Below, in pieces: positions 29,644 to 39,216 of a DNA stretch of 43,763 nt. The stretch is from NCBI GenBank assembly GCA_003223415.1, contig QHUY01000060.1:1-43763 (forward strand). Reading direction: 5' to 3'. The translations under genes and the position numbers were made by a program. The notes under the pieces were generated by a model, which was given only the letters and a program-made list of their open reading frames with translations, was not told the origin of the DNA and searched no databases. The first letter of the stretch is position 1. Each line of letters opens with the position of its first letter. This DNA is from Gemmatimonadota bacterium. Lineage in GTDB: Bacteria; Gemmatimonadota; Gemmatimonadetes; Gemmatimonadales; GWC2-71-9.

Positions 29644-30438
29644 TCAGAGCCTCCCCACTCTCGGGACTCCGCAAAGCTCCCGCACCGCCGCCGCCGGATC
29701 AGCGGCGCGCGCCACGGACGTTCCCACCAGCACGAGATCCGCGCCCGCCGCCGCCATTCGCGTGACGTCGGCCCGCGTCTCGATCCCGCTCTCGGCCACG
29801 GCCGGCACGTCCCGCGGCACCAGGGGGAGCAGCGACTCGAGGAGGCCAAGATTCACCGCGAACGTGTCCAGGTCGCGGCTGTTCACGCCGACTGCGGTCG
29901 GCTCGGCGGCGAGCGCCCCGTTGAGCTCCGGCGGCGAGTGCACCTCCACCAGCACGCCGAGCTCCATGTTGCGCGCCGCCCGGCTGAGGGCGGCCAGCTG
30001 CGCCGGCTCGAGGATGCGCGCGATCAGCAGCACCGCACTGGCTCCTACGGCGCGAGCTTGCAGGAGCTGCACCTCGTCGAGCACGAAATCCTTCAGCAAC
30101 GCCGGTACCGGAACGGCCTGGACGACTCGCTCAAGATCCTCCAGCGAGCCTCCGAAGTGGCGCTCGTCGGTGAGCACCGAGAGCGCCACGGCGCCACCCG
30201 CCACGTACGCCTGGGCATGCGTGACCGGGTCCAGGTCCCCCCTGATGTCGCCGGCGGAGGGAGACCGCCGTTTGACCTCCGCGATCACCCCGATGCTGGT
30301 GCCATGAAGAGCCGCGTGGAATGGCACCGGTGACCGCGCCGCCGCAGCGGCGCGCTCGAGCTCGCGGGCCCGCGGGCGCAGCGCCGCCACTCGCTCCCGG
30401 GTAAAGCTTAGGATGGAAGACAGCGAGGCGCGGGTCAT
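29644..30438 (-). CDS. trpC: Indole-3-glycerol phosphate synthase
   Basis: [76 protein letters not shown]. Start ATG at 30438. Confidence 0.96.
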   Translation of the reverse strand: MTRASLSSILSFTRERVAALRPRARELERAAAAARSPVPFHAALHGTSIGVIAEVKRRSPSAGDIRGDLDPVTHAQAYVAGGAVALSVLTDERHFGGSLEDLERVVQAVPVPALLKDFVLDEVQLLQARAVGASAVLLIARILEPAQLAALSRAARNMELGVLVEVHSPPELNGALAAEPTAVGVNSRDLDTFAVNLGLLESLLPLVPRDVPAVAESGIETRADVTRMAAAGADLVLVGTSVARAADPAAAVRELCGVPRVGRL

Positions 30439-30445
30439 CCTTGCG

Positions 30446-30489
30446 TTCGGGTGATTTTCGGGTACATTATCCTTCGGGCAATTTTCGGG
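30446..30489. promoter_or_regulatory. Candidate LexA operator pair: TTCGGGTGATTTTCGGG and TTCGGGCAATTTTCGGG around a promoter-like region
   Basis: Two TTCGGG-N5-TTCGGG direct repeats at 30446-30462 and 30473-30489; TTGCGT (30441) and CATTAT (30465) as candidate -35/-10. Confidence 0.62.
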
Positions 30490-30496
30490 AGACTGT

Positions 30497-31105
30497 ATGC
30501 CGCTGACGCGCCGCCAGCACGAGATCCTCACCTATCTGCAGGGCTATATCACCGACACCGGCTACGCTCCCAGCTTCGAGGAGATCGCCCGGCGCTTCGG
30601 TTTCAGCTCGCTGGCGACAGTGCACGAGCACCTCACCAACCTCGAGGGCAAGGGTTATATCCGCCGCGCCCACAACGAGAGCCGGGCGATCGAGATCGTG
30701 CCACCCAAGGGCCAGACCGGGGCCACCGAGCTGCCCCTGCTGGGACTGGTCGCCGCCGGCGAGCCGATCGAAGCGATCAGCGGCGCCGACACGATCGCCG
30801 TGCCCGACGAGCTCCTGCCCCGGCGCGGTCGCAGCTACGTGCTCAAGGTCCGCGGCAGCTCGATGATCGACGAGCACATCAAGGACGGCGACTACGTCGT
30901 CGTACACGAGCGCGCGCAGGCCGAGAACGGTGAGACGGTGGTCGCCTTGGTGGACGGCCACAACGCCACCGTCAAGAAGTACTATCGCGAGCCGGGCGGC
31001 TGGATCCGCCTGCAGCCGGCGAACCCGTCCATGTCCCCGATCCGCGTGAACGAGCGGGACGTGGTGCTGCAGGGGGTGGTCGTGGGCGTCATCCGGAAGT
31101 ACTAG
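30497..31105 (+). CDS. lexA: LexA repressor
   Basis: 202 aa; wHTH LTRRQHEILTYLQGYITDTGYAPSFEEIARRFGFSSLATVHEHL; Ala-Gly cleavage site VAAGEP; Ser GSSMIDEHI; Lys NATVKKYY. Confidence 0.96.
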   Translation: MPLTRRQHEILTYLQGYITDTGYAPSFEEIARRFGFSSLATVHEHLTNLEGKGYIRRAHNESRAIEIVPPKGQTGATELPLLGLVAAGEPIEAISGADTIAVPDELLPRRGRSYVLKVRGSSMIDEHIKDGDYVVVHERAQAENGETVVALVDGHNATVKKYYREPGGWIRLQPANPSMSPIRVNERDVVLQGVVVGVIRKY

Positions 31106-31167
31106 CACCGTTCCGACTCTCCTCCCGCGGTCTCGGAGAGCCACTCACGATGTCGGAACGGTACTAG
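31102..31167. repeat. Inverted-repeat element B: CTAGCACCGTTCCGAC / GTCGGAACGGTACTAG (16-bp arms, 1 mismatch), 34-nt loop
   Basis: Arms 31102-31117 and 31152-31167; core CTAGTRCCGTTCC shared with element A. Confidence 0.88.
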
Positions 31168-32200
31168 GACTAGCGCGGCGCAGGCGCTCGAGCGCCCCGC
31201 GCGCCGCGCCCGAGGTCACCGCCTCGTCCGCCCGCCGCACGCCCTCCGCATAGCTCGCGGCCAGCCCGGCCACGTAGATCGCCGCTCCGGCGTTGAGGAC
31301 GACGGCCGCGCGACCGGCGGAGTCGGCCCCATCCCCCGCGAGGATGCGCTCGAGACGCGCGGCGTTGGCCGCCGCGTCCCCGCCCTGCAGCCTCCCGCCG
31401 TCGGAAATCGCGAGGCCGTGGGCCGCCGGGTCGAGCTCCCACGTGCTCGTGCGGCCTTCCCGAATCTCCCACACGTCGGTGATGCCCTGCGGCGAAATCT
31501 CGTCCATCCCCACGCGACCGTGCACCACCATCGCGTGCTCGGTGCCCAGTCTGGCTAGGGCCTGCGCCAGCAGCGGCGCCCGGTCCCGGTCGGCGACGCC
31601 GACCAACTGTCGCTGCACGCCGGCCGGGTTGGCGAGCGGTCCGAGCAGGTTCATGACCGAGGTGATGCCGAGCTCGCGTCGCACTGGCCCGACGTGCCGC
31701 ATCGCGGGGTGAAAGTTCGGCGCGAACAGGAACGCCACCCGCGCTTCCCGCAGCAGACGCGCCGCCGCCGCGGCGTCGATTCCGATGGCGATTCCCAGGG
31801 CTTCGAGCACGTCCGCCGACCCGCACTTGGACGTGAAGGACCGGTTGCCGTGCTTTGCCACCGTCGCTCCGGCACCCGCCGCCACGAAGGCGGCGGCCGT
31901 CGAGATGTTGAAGGTGGTGACGGCGCCCCCCCCGGTCCCGCAGGTATCCACGAGATAGGGTGCGTTGGTCTCGACCCGCACCATCGCCGCGCGCAGCGCG
32001 CGCGCGGCGCCCGCCACCTCCTCCGGGGTCTCGCCCTTCACGCGCAGCCCGACGAGCAGGGCGGCGGTCTGGGCGGGCGTGGCCTCGCCCCGCATGACGG
32101 CGCCGAAAACGTCGGCCGCCAAGCGCTCGCTCAGGGACTGGCGGTCGGCTAGCGCGGTGATCGCCTGCTGGAGGGGGGGGGAGGAAAAGGCGTCGGCCAT
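31145..32200 (-). CDS. trpD: Anthranilate phosphoribosyltransferase
   Basis: YLVDTCGTGGGAVTTFNISTAAAFVAAGAGATVAKHGNRSFTSKCGSADVLEALG. Start assumed at MADAFSS (32200); the ORF extends to 32254. Confidence 0.95.
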   Translation of the reverse strand: MADAFSSPPLQQAITALADRQSLSERLAADVFGAVMRGEATPAQTAALLVGLRVKGETPEEVAGAARALRAAMVRVETNAPYLVDTCGTGGGAVTTFNISTAAAFVAAGAGATVAKHGNRSFTSKCGSADVLEALGIAIGIDAAAAARLLREARVAFLFAPNFHPAMRHVGPVRRELGITSVMNLLGPLANPAGVQRQLVGVADRDRAPLLAQALARLGTEHAMVVHGRVGMDEISPQGITDVWEIREGRTSTWELDPAAHGLAISDGGRLQGGDAAANAARLERILAGDGADSAGRAAVVLNAGAAIYVAGLAASYAEGVRRADEAVTSGAARGALERLRRASPSTVPTS

Positions 32201-32221
32201 GGAGGCTTTCGGGGTCGCGAA

Positions 32222-32250
32222 ACCTACGGCGGAAAATCGTCTTTTGTCAA
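32222..32250 (-). promoter_or_regulatory. Candidate promoter for trpD (TTGACA -35 on minus strand)
   Basis: Minus-strand TTGACA at 32250-32245, with TAGGTT-like -10 about 17-18 bp downstream. Confidence 0.4.
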
Positions 32251-32272
32251 ACACGACAACGGGTTGCGCCGC

Positions 32273-32301
32273 TTGATTGGCCCTCTCCCCGTCCCTATTT
32301 T
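32273..32301 (+). promoter_or_regulatory. Candidate sigma70-type promoter for truA (TTGATT-N17-TATTTT)
   Basis: TTGATT at 32273-32278 and TATTTT at 32296-32301, 6 nt before the GTG at 32308. Confidence 0.5.
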
Positions 32302-32307
32302 ACGCAT

Positions 32308-33120
32308 GTGACGAGCCGGCCCTTCCTCGCGGTAGTGCACTACGACGGGGCCCGGTTCGTGGGGTGGCAGCGTCAACCGCAAGGGCGCACCGTCCAGGCC
32401 GAAGTCGAGGCGGTGCTCGAGCGATTGGCCGGGTGCAAGACGACGGCCACCGGAGCGGGCCGCACCGATACCGGCGTACACGCGCTTGGTCAGGGTGTCG
32501 GCTTCACGCTTCCGGAGCGCTGGGCCGGCAATGTCCCGGGATCGCGGCGTGCGCTGAACGCGTTGCTACCCCGGGACATCTGGGTGGAGCGGGTGCACGC
32601 GATGCAGCCGGGCTTTCACGCGCGGCGGAGCGCGACGGCGCGTCGCTATCGCTATGTGATCGGGACCGACGAGTCCTGCCGCTCGCCGTTCCGCCGCCCC
32701 TACGAGTGGGCGTTGGGGAGCGGCCGCCCTCTCGATCTCGGGGTGCTCAGCCGAGCGGCCGAGGCGCTGCAGGGCGACCACGAGTTTCGTGGCCTCGCCG
32801 CGGCGGCGGGGGGCGACGGCGCGGCTGGGGCCGCCAAGCCTGACTACCGATGCCGCGTGGCGCTCGCCGAGTGGGCGCCGCGAGCGGACGGGACGGGCGT
32901 GACGTTTACAATCGAGGCAGATCGGTTCCTGCACCGGATGGTGCGCTTCCTGGTGGGCGCGATGGTCGACATCGCCCTGGGCCGACGACCGCCGTCGGAT
33001 TTCCCCCGTTTGCTCACCGCCGGCGACAACCAGGCGGCCAGTCCGCCCGCTCCACCCCAGGGCCTGTACCTGGTTGCGGTGCGCTATCCTCCTCACCTCT
33101 ACGCCGGGGCTGACTCATGA
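32308..33120 (+). CDS. truA: tRNA pseudouridine(38-40) synthase TruA
   Basis: 270 aa; [62 protein letters not shown]. Confidence 0.96.
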   Translation: MTSRPFLAVVHYDGARFVGWQRQPQGRTVQAEVEAVLERLAGCKTTATGAGRTDTGVHALGQGVGFTLPERWAGNVPGSRRALNALLPRDIWVERVHAMQPGFHARRSATARRYRYVIGTDESCRSPFRRPYEWALGSGRPLDLGVLSRAAEALQGDHEFRGLAAAAGGDGAAGAAKPDYRCRVALAEWAPRADGTGVTFTIEADRFLHRMVRFLVGAMVDIALGRRPPSDFPRLLTAGDNQAASPPAPPQGLYLVAVRYPPHLYAGADS

Positions 33121-33785
33121 AGTTCTTCCTCGACACCGCCAGCCTCAAGGACATCAACTGGGCCACCCAGGCAGGGCTCATCGACGGTATCACCACGAAC
33201 CCATCGCTGCTCGCCAAGCAGGCGGGCGACCTGGACCCGCGCGACGTGCTGAAGGAGATCTGCTCGCTCGTCGAGGGCCCGGTCTCGGCGGAAGTCGTCG
33301 CTGTGGACACCGAGGGCATGGTCACGGAGGGGACCTCGCTCGCCAAGATCGCCGACAACATCGTGGTGAAGATCCCAATGCTGGAGGACGGAATGGTGGC
33401 GGTGCGACGGCTCACGGCGGCGGGGATCAGGACCAACGTCACCCTGTGCTTCTCCAGCCCGCAGTGCCTGATCGCGGCGAAAGCGGGGGCGACCTATGTG
33501 AGCCCGTTCATCGGGCGGCTCGACGACGTCGGGCAGGAGGGGATGGACGTGATCCGCGAGGCGCGGGTCATCTTCGACAACTACAGCATCGAGACGCAGA
33601 TTCTCGCGGCCTCGCTGCGTCACCCCCGCCACGTAGTGGAGGCGGCGATGATCGGCGCCGACGTGGCGACGCTGCCCCCGGACGTGCTGCGGAAGCTGCT
33701 GCTGCACCCCCTGACCGATCGGGGGCTGGACCAGTTCCTGAACGACTGGAGCAAACTGGTCGCGCGCGCGAAGGCCTCCGTTTGA
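33117..33785 (+). CDS. Transaldolase/fructose-6-phosphate aldolase (TalC/FSA type)
   Basis: 222 aa; [77 protein letters not shown]. Confidence 0.95.
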   Translation: MKFFLDTASLKDINWATQAGLIDGITTNPSLLAKQAGDLDPRDVLKEICSLVEGPVSAEVVAVDTEGMVTEGTSLAKIADNIVVKIPMLEDGMVAVRRLTAAGIRTNVTLCFSSPQCLIAAKAGATYVSPFIGRLDDVGQEGMDVIREARVIFDNYSIETQILAASLRHPRHVVEAAMIGADVATLPPDVLRKLLLHPLTDRGLDQFLNDWSKLVARAKASV

Positions 33786-35215
33786 CCTGGACGTCGCCGC
33801 TCTCGACGCGTTACGCCTCCCCGGCGATGCAGGCGTTGTGGAGCGAGCGCCGCCGCATCGGTCTGTGGCGCCGGCTGTGGCTCGCCCTCATGGAAGCCGA
33901 GCAGGAGCTCGGGCTCCCCATCCCCGCCGATGCTCTGGTGCAGGCGCGCGCTCACCTCGACGACGTCGACCTCGACCGGGCGGCGGAGCACGAGAAGCGG
34001 CTGCGGCACGACGTCATGGCCCACATCCTCGCCCTGGGCGACCAAGCGCCGGCCGCGCGGCCCTACCTGCACCTCGGTGCCACCAGCGCCTACGTCACCG
34101 ACAACGCCGACCTGTTGCTGATGCGCGAGGCGCTGCAGCTGCTGCTGGGCCGCCTCGCGGCGGTGCTCGTCGCGTTGGGCAAGCTAGCTCGCAAGCACCG
34201 CGCCCTCCCGTGCCTCGCGTACACGCATTTCCAGGCCGCGCAGCTCACGACGGTCGGGAAACGGATCACGCTGTGGATGCAGGACTTCGCGCTGGATGCC
34301 GAGGAGCTGATCCACCGTCTCGAGTCCTTGCGGTTCCGGGGCGTGAAGGGCGCGACCGGCACCCAGGCGAGCTTCCTCGAGCTGTTCGCGGGGGACGAGG
34401 CCAAGGTCCGCGACCTCGACGCGCGGGTGGCCAAGAAGATGGGGTTCGCCCGGGTCTTCCCGGTCACCGGCCAAACCTACCCACGCAAGCTCGATGCGCA
34501 GGTGCTGGCGGCGCTGTCGGGCATTGCCGCCTCCGCCGCGAAGTTCGCGACCGACCTGCGGCTGCTGCAGCACGAAGGCGAGATCCTCGAGCCGTTCGAG
34601 AGCGATCAGGTGGGCTCGAGCGCGATGGCGTACAAGCGCAACCCGATGCGCGCCGAGCGCATGACCAGCCTGGCGCGCTTCGTGATCGAGCTCGAAGGCA
34701 ATGCCTGGCACACGGCCGCGACCCAGTGGCTCGAGCGCACCCTCGACGATAGCGCCAACCGGCGATTGGCGATCCCGGAGGCGTTCCTCGCGACGGACGC
34801 GATCCTCGTGCTCGCGACCAACGTCGCCGCCGGGCTCGAAGTCCACGACCGCGTGATCGCGCGACACGTGGCGGACACCATGCCCTTCCTCGCCACCGAG
34901 CGGCTGCTGATGCGCGGCGTGCAGGCGGGCGGCGACCGCCAGGCGCTGCACGACGTGATCCGCACGCACAGCCTCGCCGTGGCGGAGAACCTCGCCGAGC
35001 GCGGCGGCCCCAACGACCTACTCGAGCGGCTCGCCGCCGACCCGGCCTTCGCGCGGCTCAAGGTGGCGGCGCGTCGCGACGAGCTCGACCCTACGGCCTA
35101 TGTGGGGCGCGCTCCCAAGCAAGTGGATGAGTTCCTGGGCGAGGCGATCCCTGCCGTGCTCGAACAGATCGACGCGGTGGGCCCGACGCCCGCCGTCGCC
35201 GCGGTAAACGTATGA
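33782..35215 (+). CDS. purB: Adenylosuccinate lyase
   Basis: TTG start at 33782 inferred (TTGA overlap); [40 protein letters not shown]; signature [19 protein letters not shown]. Confidence 0.95.
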   Translation: MTWTSPLSTRYASPAMQALWSERRRIGLWRRLWLALMEAEQELGLPIPADALVQARAHLDDVDLDRAAEHEKRLRHDVMAHILALGDQAPAARPYLHLGATSAYVTDNADLLLMREALQLLLGRLAAVLVALGKLARKHRALPCLAYTHFQAAQLTTVGKRITLWMQDFALDAEELIHRLESLRFRGVKGATGTQASFLELFAGDEAKVRDLDARVAKKMGFARVFPVTGQTYPRKLDAQVLAALSGIAASAAKFATDLRLLQHEGEILEPFESDQVGSSAMAYKRNPMRAERMTSLARFVIELEGNAWHTAATQWLERTLDDSANRRLAIPEAFLATDAILVLATNVAAGLEVHDRVIARHVADTMPFLATERLLMRGVQAGGDRQALHDVIRTHSLAVAENLAERGGPNDLLERLAADPAFARLKVAARRDELDPTAYVGRAPKQVDEFLGEAIPAVLEQIDAVGPTPAVAAVNV

Positions 35216-36135
35216 AGACAGCGATCGTCGAAAGTCGGCTGCCCCTCCCCCTGCTGCGGCGCGGCAAGGTCCGGGAGCTGTACGCGGTCGACGGCGACAC
35301 CCTGCTCGTGGTGGCGAGCGACCGCGTGAGCGCGTTCGACGTGGTGATGCGCGAGGCCGTGCCGCACAAGGGGAGCGTGCTCACGCAGCTGTCCGCCTTC
35401 TGGTTCCGCCGCCTGGCGGAGGTTATTCCCAACCACCTGATCACGGCCGACGCGGACGCCATCCTCGAGCGGGTTCCCCTGCTGGAGGGCGAGCGCGAGC
35501 TCCTGGTCGGCCGCGCGATGCTGGTGCGGCGTGCCACGCCGATCCCGTTCGAGTGCGTCGTGCGGGGCTATCTCGCGGGCTCGGCCTGGGCCGAGTACCG
35601 GCAGTCGGGCACGCTGGCTGGCGAGCCGCTCCCGCCGGACCTCCGGGAGAGCGCGCGGCTCGAGTCGCCGATCTTCTCCCCCGCGACCAAGGCGGAGACT
35701 GGGCACGACGAGAACGTGACTTTCGGTCACGTCGCGGCGGCGCTCGGGCACCTGCTCGCCGAGCGCCTGAAGCGCGCCAGTCTCGCCGTCTACTCGGCCG
35801 GGCGGGCGTACGCGGCGGAGCGCGGCATCATCATCGCGGATACCAAGTTCGAGTTCGGCACCGCGCCCGACGGCACGCTGCTCCTCATTGACGAGGTCCT
35901 GACCCCCGACTCCTCGCGCTTCTGGCCCGCCGACGGCTACACGCCGGGCAAGGGCCAGCCGAGCTACGACAAACAGCCGCTGCGCGACTATCTCGCCGGC
36001 CTGAAGCAGGCGGGTCGGTGGAACGGGAATCCGCCGCCGCCCCCCCTCCCCGCGGACGTCGTGGCGGCGACGAGCGCACGCTACCTCGGGGCCTACCGCC
36101 TGCTCACCGGAGCGCCGCTGGAGACGGCGCGATGA
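35212..36135 (+). CDS. purC: Phosphoribosylaminoimidazole-succinocarboxamide synthase
   Basis: 307 aa; LLRRGKVRELYAVDGDTLLVVASDRVSAFDVVM, FECVVRGYLAGSAWAEY, IADTKFEFGT, LIDEVLTPDSSRFWP. Confidence 0.97.
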   Translation: MKTAIVESRLPLPLLRRGKVRELYAVDGDTLLVVASDRVSAFDVVMREAVPHKGSVLTQLSAFWFRRLAEVIPNHLITADADAILERVPLLEGERELLVGRAMLVRRATPIPFECVVRGYLAGSAWAEYRQSGTLAGEPLPPDLRESARLESPIFSPATKAETGHDENVTFGHVAAALGHLLAERLKRASLAVYSAGRAYAAERGIIIADTKFEFGTAPDGTLLLIDEVLTPDSSRFWPADGYTPGKGQPSYDKQPLRDYLAGLKQAGRWNGNPPPPPLPADVVAATSARYLGAYRLLTGAPLETAR

Positions 36136-36785
36136 GGATGGCGCCCGAGGGCTGGCCGTTCATCGCGATCGGCTGGGGGCTCGCCGCCGTCGGCGTCTGG
36201 GCCGCGCTGCGGACCAGCCCATGGTGGTGGCTCGTCGGGGGGCCACTGCTCGTGATCGCGGTATGGCTGCTCGTCTTCTTCCGCGACCCCCTGCGCACCG
36301 GCCCGCGGGGGGACGGGGTGGTGATCGCGCCGGCGGACGGGAAGGTCGTGAGTGTGGTCGAGGCCGACGAGCCGATGTACCTGAAAGCACGCGCGCAGCG
36401 GGTCTCGATCTTCATGAGCGTGTTCGACGTGCACGTCAATCGCTATCCGGTGGCCGGGCGCGTCGAGCTGGTGCGTTACAACCCTGGCCAGTTTCTCCAC
36501 GCCGCCGCAGACAAGGCGAGCCTGGACAACGAGCAGGCTTCGATCGGCATCCGCGGGCCGCGCGGCCCCGTGCTGGTGCGCCAGATCGCCGGGCTGATCG
36601 CCCGCCGGATCGTCACCGACGGCAAGGTCGGCGACAGCGTCGGCCAGGCGGCCCGGCTGGGGATGATCCGGTTCGGCTCGCGGGTGGACGTCTTTGTCCC
36701 GCTCACTAGCCGGCCGCTCGTCCGGGTGAAGGTGGGCGACCGCGTGGCCGCCGGAGCGACCGTGCTCGCGGAGTTCGGCACGTGA
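36132..36785 (+). CDS. psd: Phosphatidylserine decarboxylase (short proenzyme type)
   Basis: From ATG at 36132; FFRDPLRTGPRGDGVVIAPADGKVVSV, RVSIFMSVFDVHVNRYPVAGRV, RFGSRVDVFVP self-cleavage GS. Confidence 0.93.
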   Translation: MRMAPEGWPFIAIGWGLAAVGVWAALRTSPWWWLVGGPLLVIAVWLLVFFRDPLRTGPRGDGVVIAPADGKVVSVVEADEPMYLKARAQRVSIFMSVFDVHVNRYPVAGRVELVRYNPGQFLHAAADKASLDNEQASIGIRGPRGPVLVRQIAGLIARRIVTDGKVGDSVGQAARLGMIRFGSRVDVFVPLTSRPLVRVKVGDRVAAGATVLAEFGT

Positions 36786-37663
36786 GGCCGCCGCCGTTCC
36801 GGACCAACGTGCGGCGGGTGGTGATCATCGTGCCGAGCCTGTTCACGCTCTTCAACCTCTTCTTCGGGATCTGGTCGATGGTGCTGGCGTCCAAGGGGAC
36901 GCCCGCCGACTTCTACCGGGCGAGCTGGTTCATCGTCTTCGCCGGGGTCCTCGATTCGCTCGATGGCCGCCTGGCCCGACTTTCCAACACGGGCACCCGC
37001 TTTGGGGCGGAGCTCGACAGCCTCGTGGACGTGGTGAGCTTCGGGGTGGCCCCGGCCTTCCTCATGTACGAGCTCGCGTTCGCGTCGATGGGTGCCGGCG
37101 CGTGGGTGTTCTGCTACTTCTACGTGATGGGGGCGGCGATCCGGTTGGCGCGCTTCAACCTCACCCAGGCCGGGCGCGCCAAGACCGCGTTCGTGGGCCT
37201 GCCCTCGCCGGCCGCCGGCATGACCCTGGCGACCTACTTCCCCTTTACGACCACCGCGCTCTACCAAGCACGGCTGGCGCATCTCCCCTGGCCGCTGCTG
37301 CTGTCGCTCCTGATGATCCTGCTCACCATCCTCATGGTCAGCAACGTCCGCTACGCCGCGGTCCCACGGGCGGGGTTCCGTACCGTGCGGGGCGTCTTGG
37401 GGCTGCTGTTCATCTTGAGTATTCTCTTTTTCGGCATCTGGCAGCATGACGAATTCTTCTTCCCCTTGGGCGTCGCGTACATGGCGTACGGGGTGCTGCG
37501 CGCGGCACTGCTGGGGCTGTTCGCGACGCCGGACGAGGACGAAGAGGCGGAGATCGCGGGCCCCATCGTCCTTGGGGACAGCGATCGGCGAGCGGACGCC
37601 TATGGCGAGCCGCGTCGCGGGCACTTCTCGCAGGGAGGCGGGGAGGGGGGAGGCAGCCGCTGA
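36782..37663 (+). CDS. pssA: CDP-diacylglycerol--serine O-phosphatidyltransferase
   Basis: GTG start; CDP-alcohol phosphatidyltransferase signature LDGRLARLSNTGTRFGAELDSLVDVVSFGVAPA. Confidence 0.95.
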   Translation: MRPPPFRTNVRRVVIIVPSLFTLFNLFFGIWSMVLASKGTPADFYRASWFIVFAGVLDSLDGRLARLSNTGTRFGAELDSLVDVVSFGVAPAFLMYELAFASMGAGAWVFCYFYVMGAAIRLARFNLTQAGRAKTAFVGLPSPAAGMTLATYFPFTTTALYQARLAHLPWPLLLSLLMILLTILMVSNVRYAAVPRAGFRTVRGVLGLLFILSILFFGIWQHDEFFFPLGVAYMAYGVLRAALLGLFATPDEDEEAEIAGPIVLGDSDRRADAYGEPRRGHFSQGGGEGGGSR

Positions 37664-37917
37664 TGGCCGCGTTTCGGGTGGAGGTCCGCGTGATGCCGCG
37701 TGCGTCGCTGCTCGACCCGCAGGGGCAGGCCGTGGAGCACGCACTCCACGCCCTGGGGTTCGCCGAGGTCGGCACGGTGCGGGTGGGCAAGCACCTCGTG
37801 CTGCAGCTCATCGCGGCGAGCCGGGACGAGGCCACCGCGCGCGCCCGCAGCATGTGTGACCGCCTGTTGGCCAATCCGGTGACGGAGGACTTCGAGGTCG
37901 CCGTGGAGAGCGCCTGA
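37663..37917 (+). CDS. purS: Phosphoribosylformylglycinamidine synthase subunit PurS
   Basis: 84 aa; VRVMPRASLLDPQGQAVEHALHALGFAEVGTVRVGKHLVLQL. Confidence 0.95.
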   Translation: MAAFRVEVRVMPRASLLDPQGQAVEHALHALGFAEVGTVRVGKHLVLQLIAASRDEATARARSMCDRLLANPVTEDFEVAVESA

Positions 37918-38633
37918 TGGAACGCGTCGCGGTGGTCGTGTTCCCGGGCTCCAACTGCGACGCCGACACGCTGGCGGCCGCGCGCGAGGCCGGCACGGAC
38001 GCCTACTTCGTCTGGCACCGCGACACCGACCTGCAGCGGGCCGACATCGCTATCCTCCCCGGTGGCTTCAGCTACGGTGACTACCTGCGGTCCGGAGCGA
38101 TCGCCCGCTTCTCGCCGATCATGCGCGCCGTCGCGGCCCACGCGCAGGCGGGCGGGCCGGTGCTGGGCATCTGCAACGGGTTCCAGATCTTGTGCGAGGC
38201 GGGGCTGCTGCCGGGGGGATTGATGCGCAATGCGCGACTCAAGTTCCTCTCGCGGCCGGTGCGGGTGCGCGTCGAAGCGACCGACACGCCCTTCACCCGC
38301 CTGTACGGCCCCGGCGAGGAGCTGACGGTCCCGATCGCCCACGGGGACGGCCGCTACGTGGTCGATCCGCGCGCGGCGGCCGAGCTCGAAGCCGGCGGGC
38401 GGGTGGTCTGGCGTTACCTCGGCGACAACCCGAACGGCTCGACCAACGACATCGCCGGCGTGTGCAACGCCGGCCGCAACGTGGTGGGGATCATGCCGCA
38501 CCCGGAGCGCCGCACCACTCCGGTTCTGGGCGGCCAGGACGGAGCCCGTGTCTTTCATTCCATGGAGGCTCGTCATGCGACGCAGCACGCTGGCGCTGTG
38601 CGCGCTCTTGGCAGTCAGCACTCTCGGGTGTGA
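37917..38633 (+). CDS. purQ: Phosphoribosylformylglycinamidine synthase subunit PurQ
   Basis: VVVFPGSNCDADTLAAA, ILPGGFSYGDYLRSGAIARFSP, VLGICNGFQILCEAGLLPG, GIMPHPER. Confidence 0.97.
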   Translation: MERVAVVVFPGSNCDADTLAAAREAGTDAYFVWHRDTDLQRADIAILPGGFSYGDYLRSGAIARFSPIMRAVAAHAQAGGPVLGICNGFQILCEAGLLPGGLMRNARLKFLSRPVRVRVEATDTPFTRLYGPGEELTVPIAHGDGRYVVDPRAAAELEAGGRVVWRYLGDNPNGSTNDIAGVCNAGRNVVGIMPHPERRTTPVLGGQDGARVFHSMEARHATQHAGAVRALGSQHSRV

Positions 38634-39216
38634 CCAGATCAACAAGATCAAGGCCAACGTCCAGGCCGCGATCGACAAGCGGCGGGGCCGCACGCGTGCG
38701 ACGCCCACGCAGACCGCGACAGTGTCGGGCGACACGGCCAAACATCCCGCCCCCGGGGCGTCCCCGGCGGCGGCACCGCAGGCACCGGGCACCAGGGCGC
38801 CCCAGCCCGTGAGCGGCGCACCGGCACCACCCCCCTCCCGCCCGTCTGCCCCCCCCCCGGGGGGTGGTGGCCGAATCGAGCAGTTCCCCGGCGCGCCGCA
38901 CGCAGTGCGGGACGTGCCCTACAACTCGTCCGACACGGGGACCGTCGCGCCAGGCATGAGCGAGCGCCAGGTGTACGAGTTGTGGGGCAGGCCGGCGGCG
39001 ATCCGTCGCGAGGGCGAGTACACGTATCTGTTCTTCCCCAACAGCTGCGAGCGCACCTGCGGCACGTTGGACCTGGTCACGCTGCAGAACGACCAGGTGG
39101 TGGACGCCATCGTTCGCTGGCCCGGTCACGGGTACAGCGGGCAGTCCTCCTCGCCACCGGGCAAGAAGCACGGGCCGACCCGCGGCGGCGACACCCTGAA
39201 GATCCACAGTTCGTGA
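38575..39216 (+). CDS. Hypothetical lipoprotein with Pro/Ala-rich linker and possible SmpA/BamE-like C-terminal domain
   Basis: MRRSTLALCALLAVSTLGC lipobox; TVAPGMSERQVYELWGRPAAIRREGEYTYLFFP. Overlaps the purQ 3' end in another frame. Confidence 0.75.
   Translation: MRRSTLALCALLAVSTLGCDQINKIKANVQAAIDKRRGRTRATPTQTATVSGDTAKHPAPGASPAAAPQAPGTRAPQPVSGAPAPPPSRPSAPPPGGGGRIEQFPGAPHAVRDVPYNSSDTGTVAPGMSERQVYELWGRPAAIRREGEYTYLFFPNSCERTCGTLDLVTLQNDQVVDAIVRWPGHGYSGQSSSPPGKKHGPTRGGDTLKIHSS

Noticed and set aside
33074-35215. Full 713-aa plus ORF as a fused protein with PurB
   Set aside because: The first part is an alternate frame of the transaldolase gene; PurB homology begins at the TTG at 33782.
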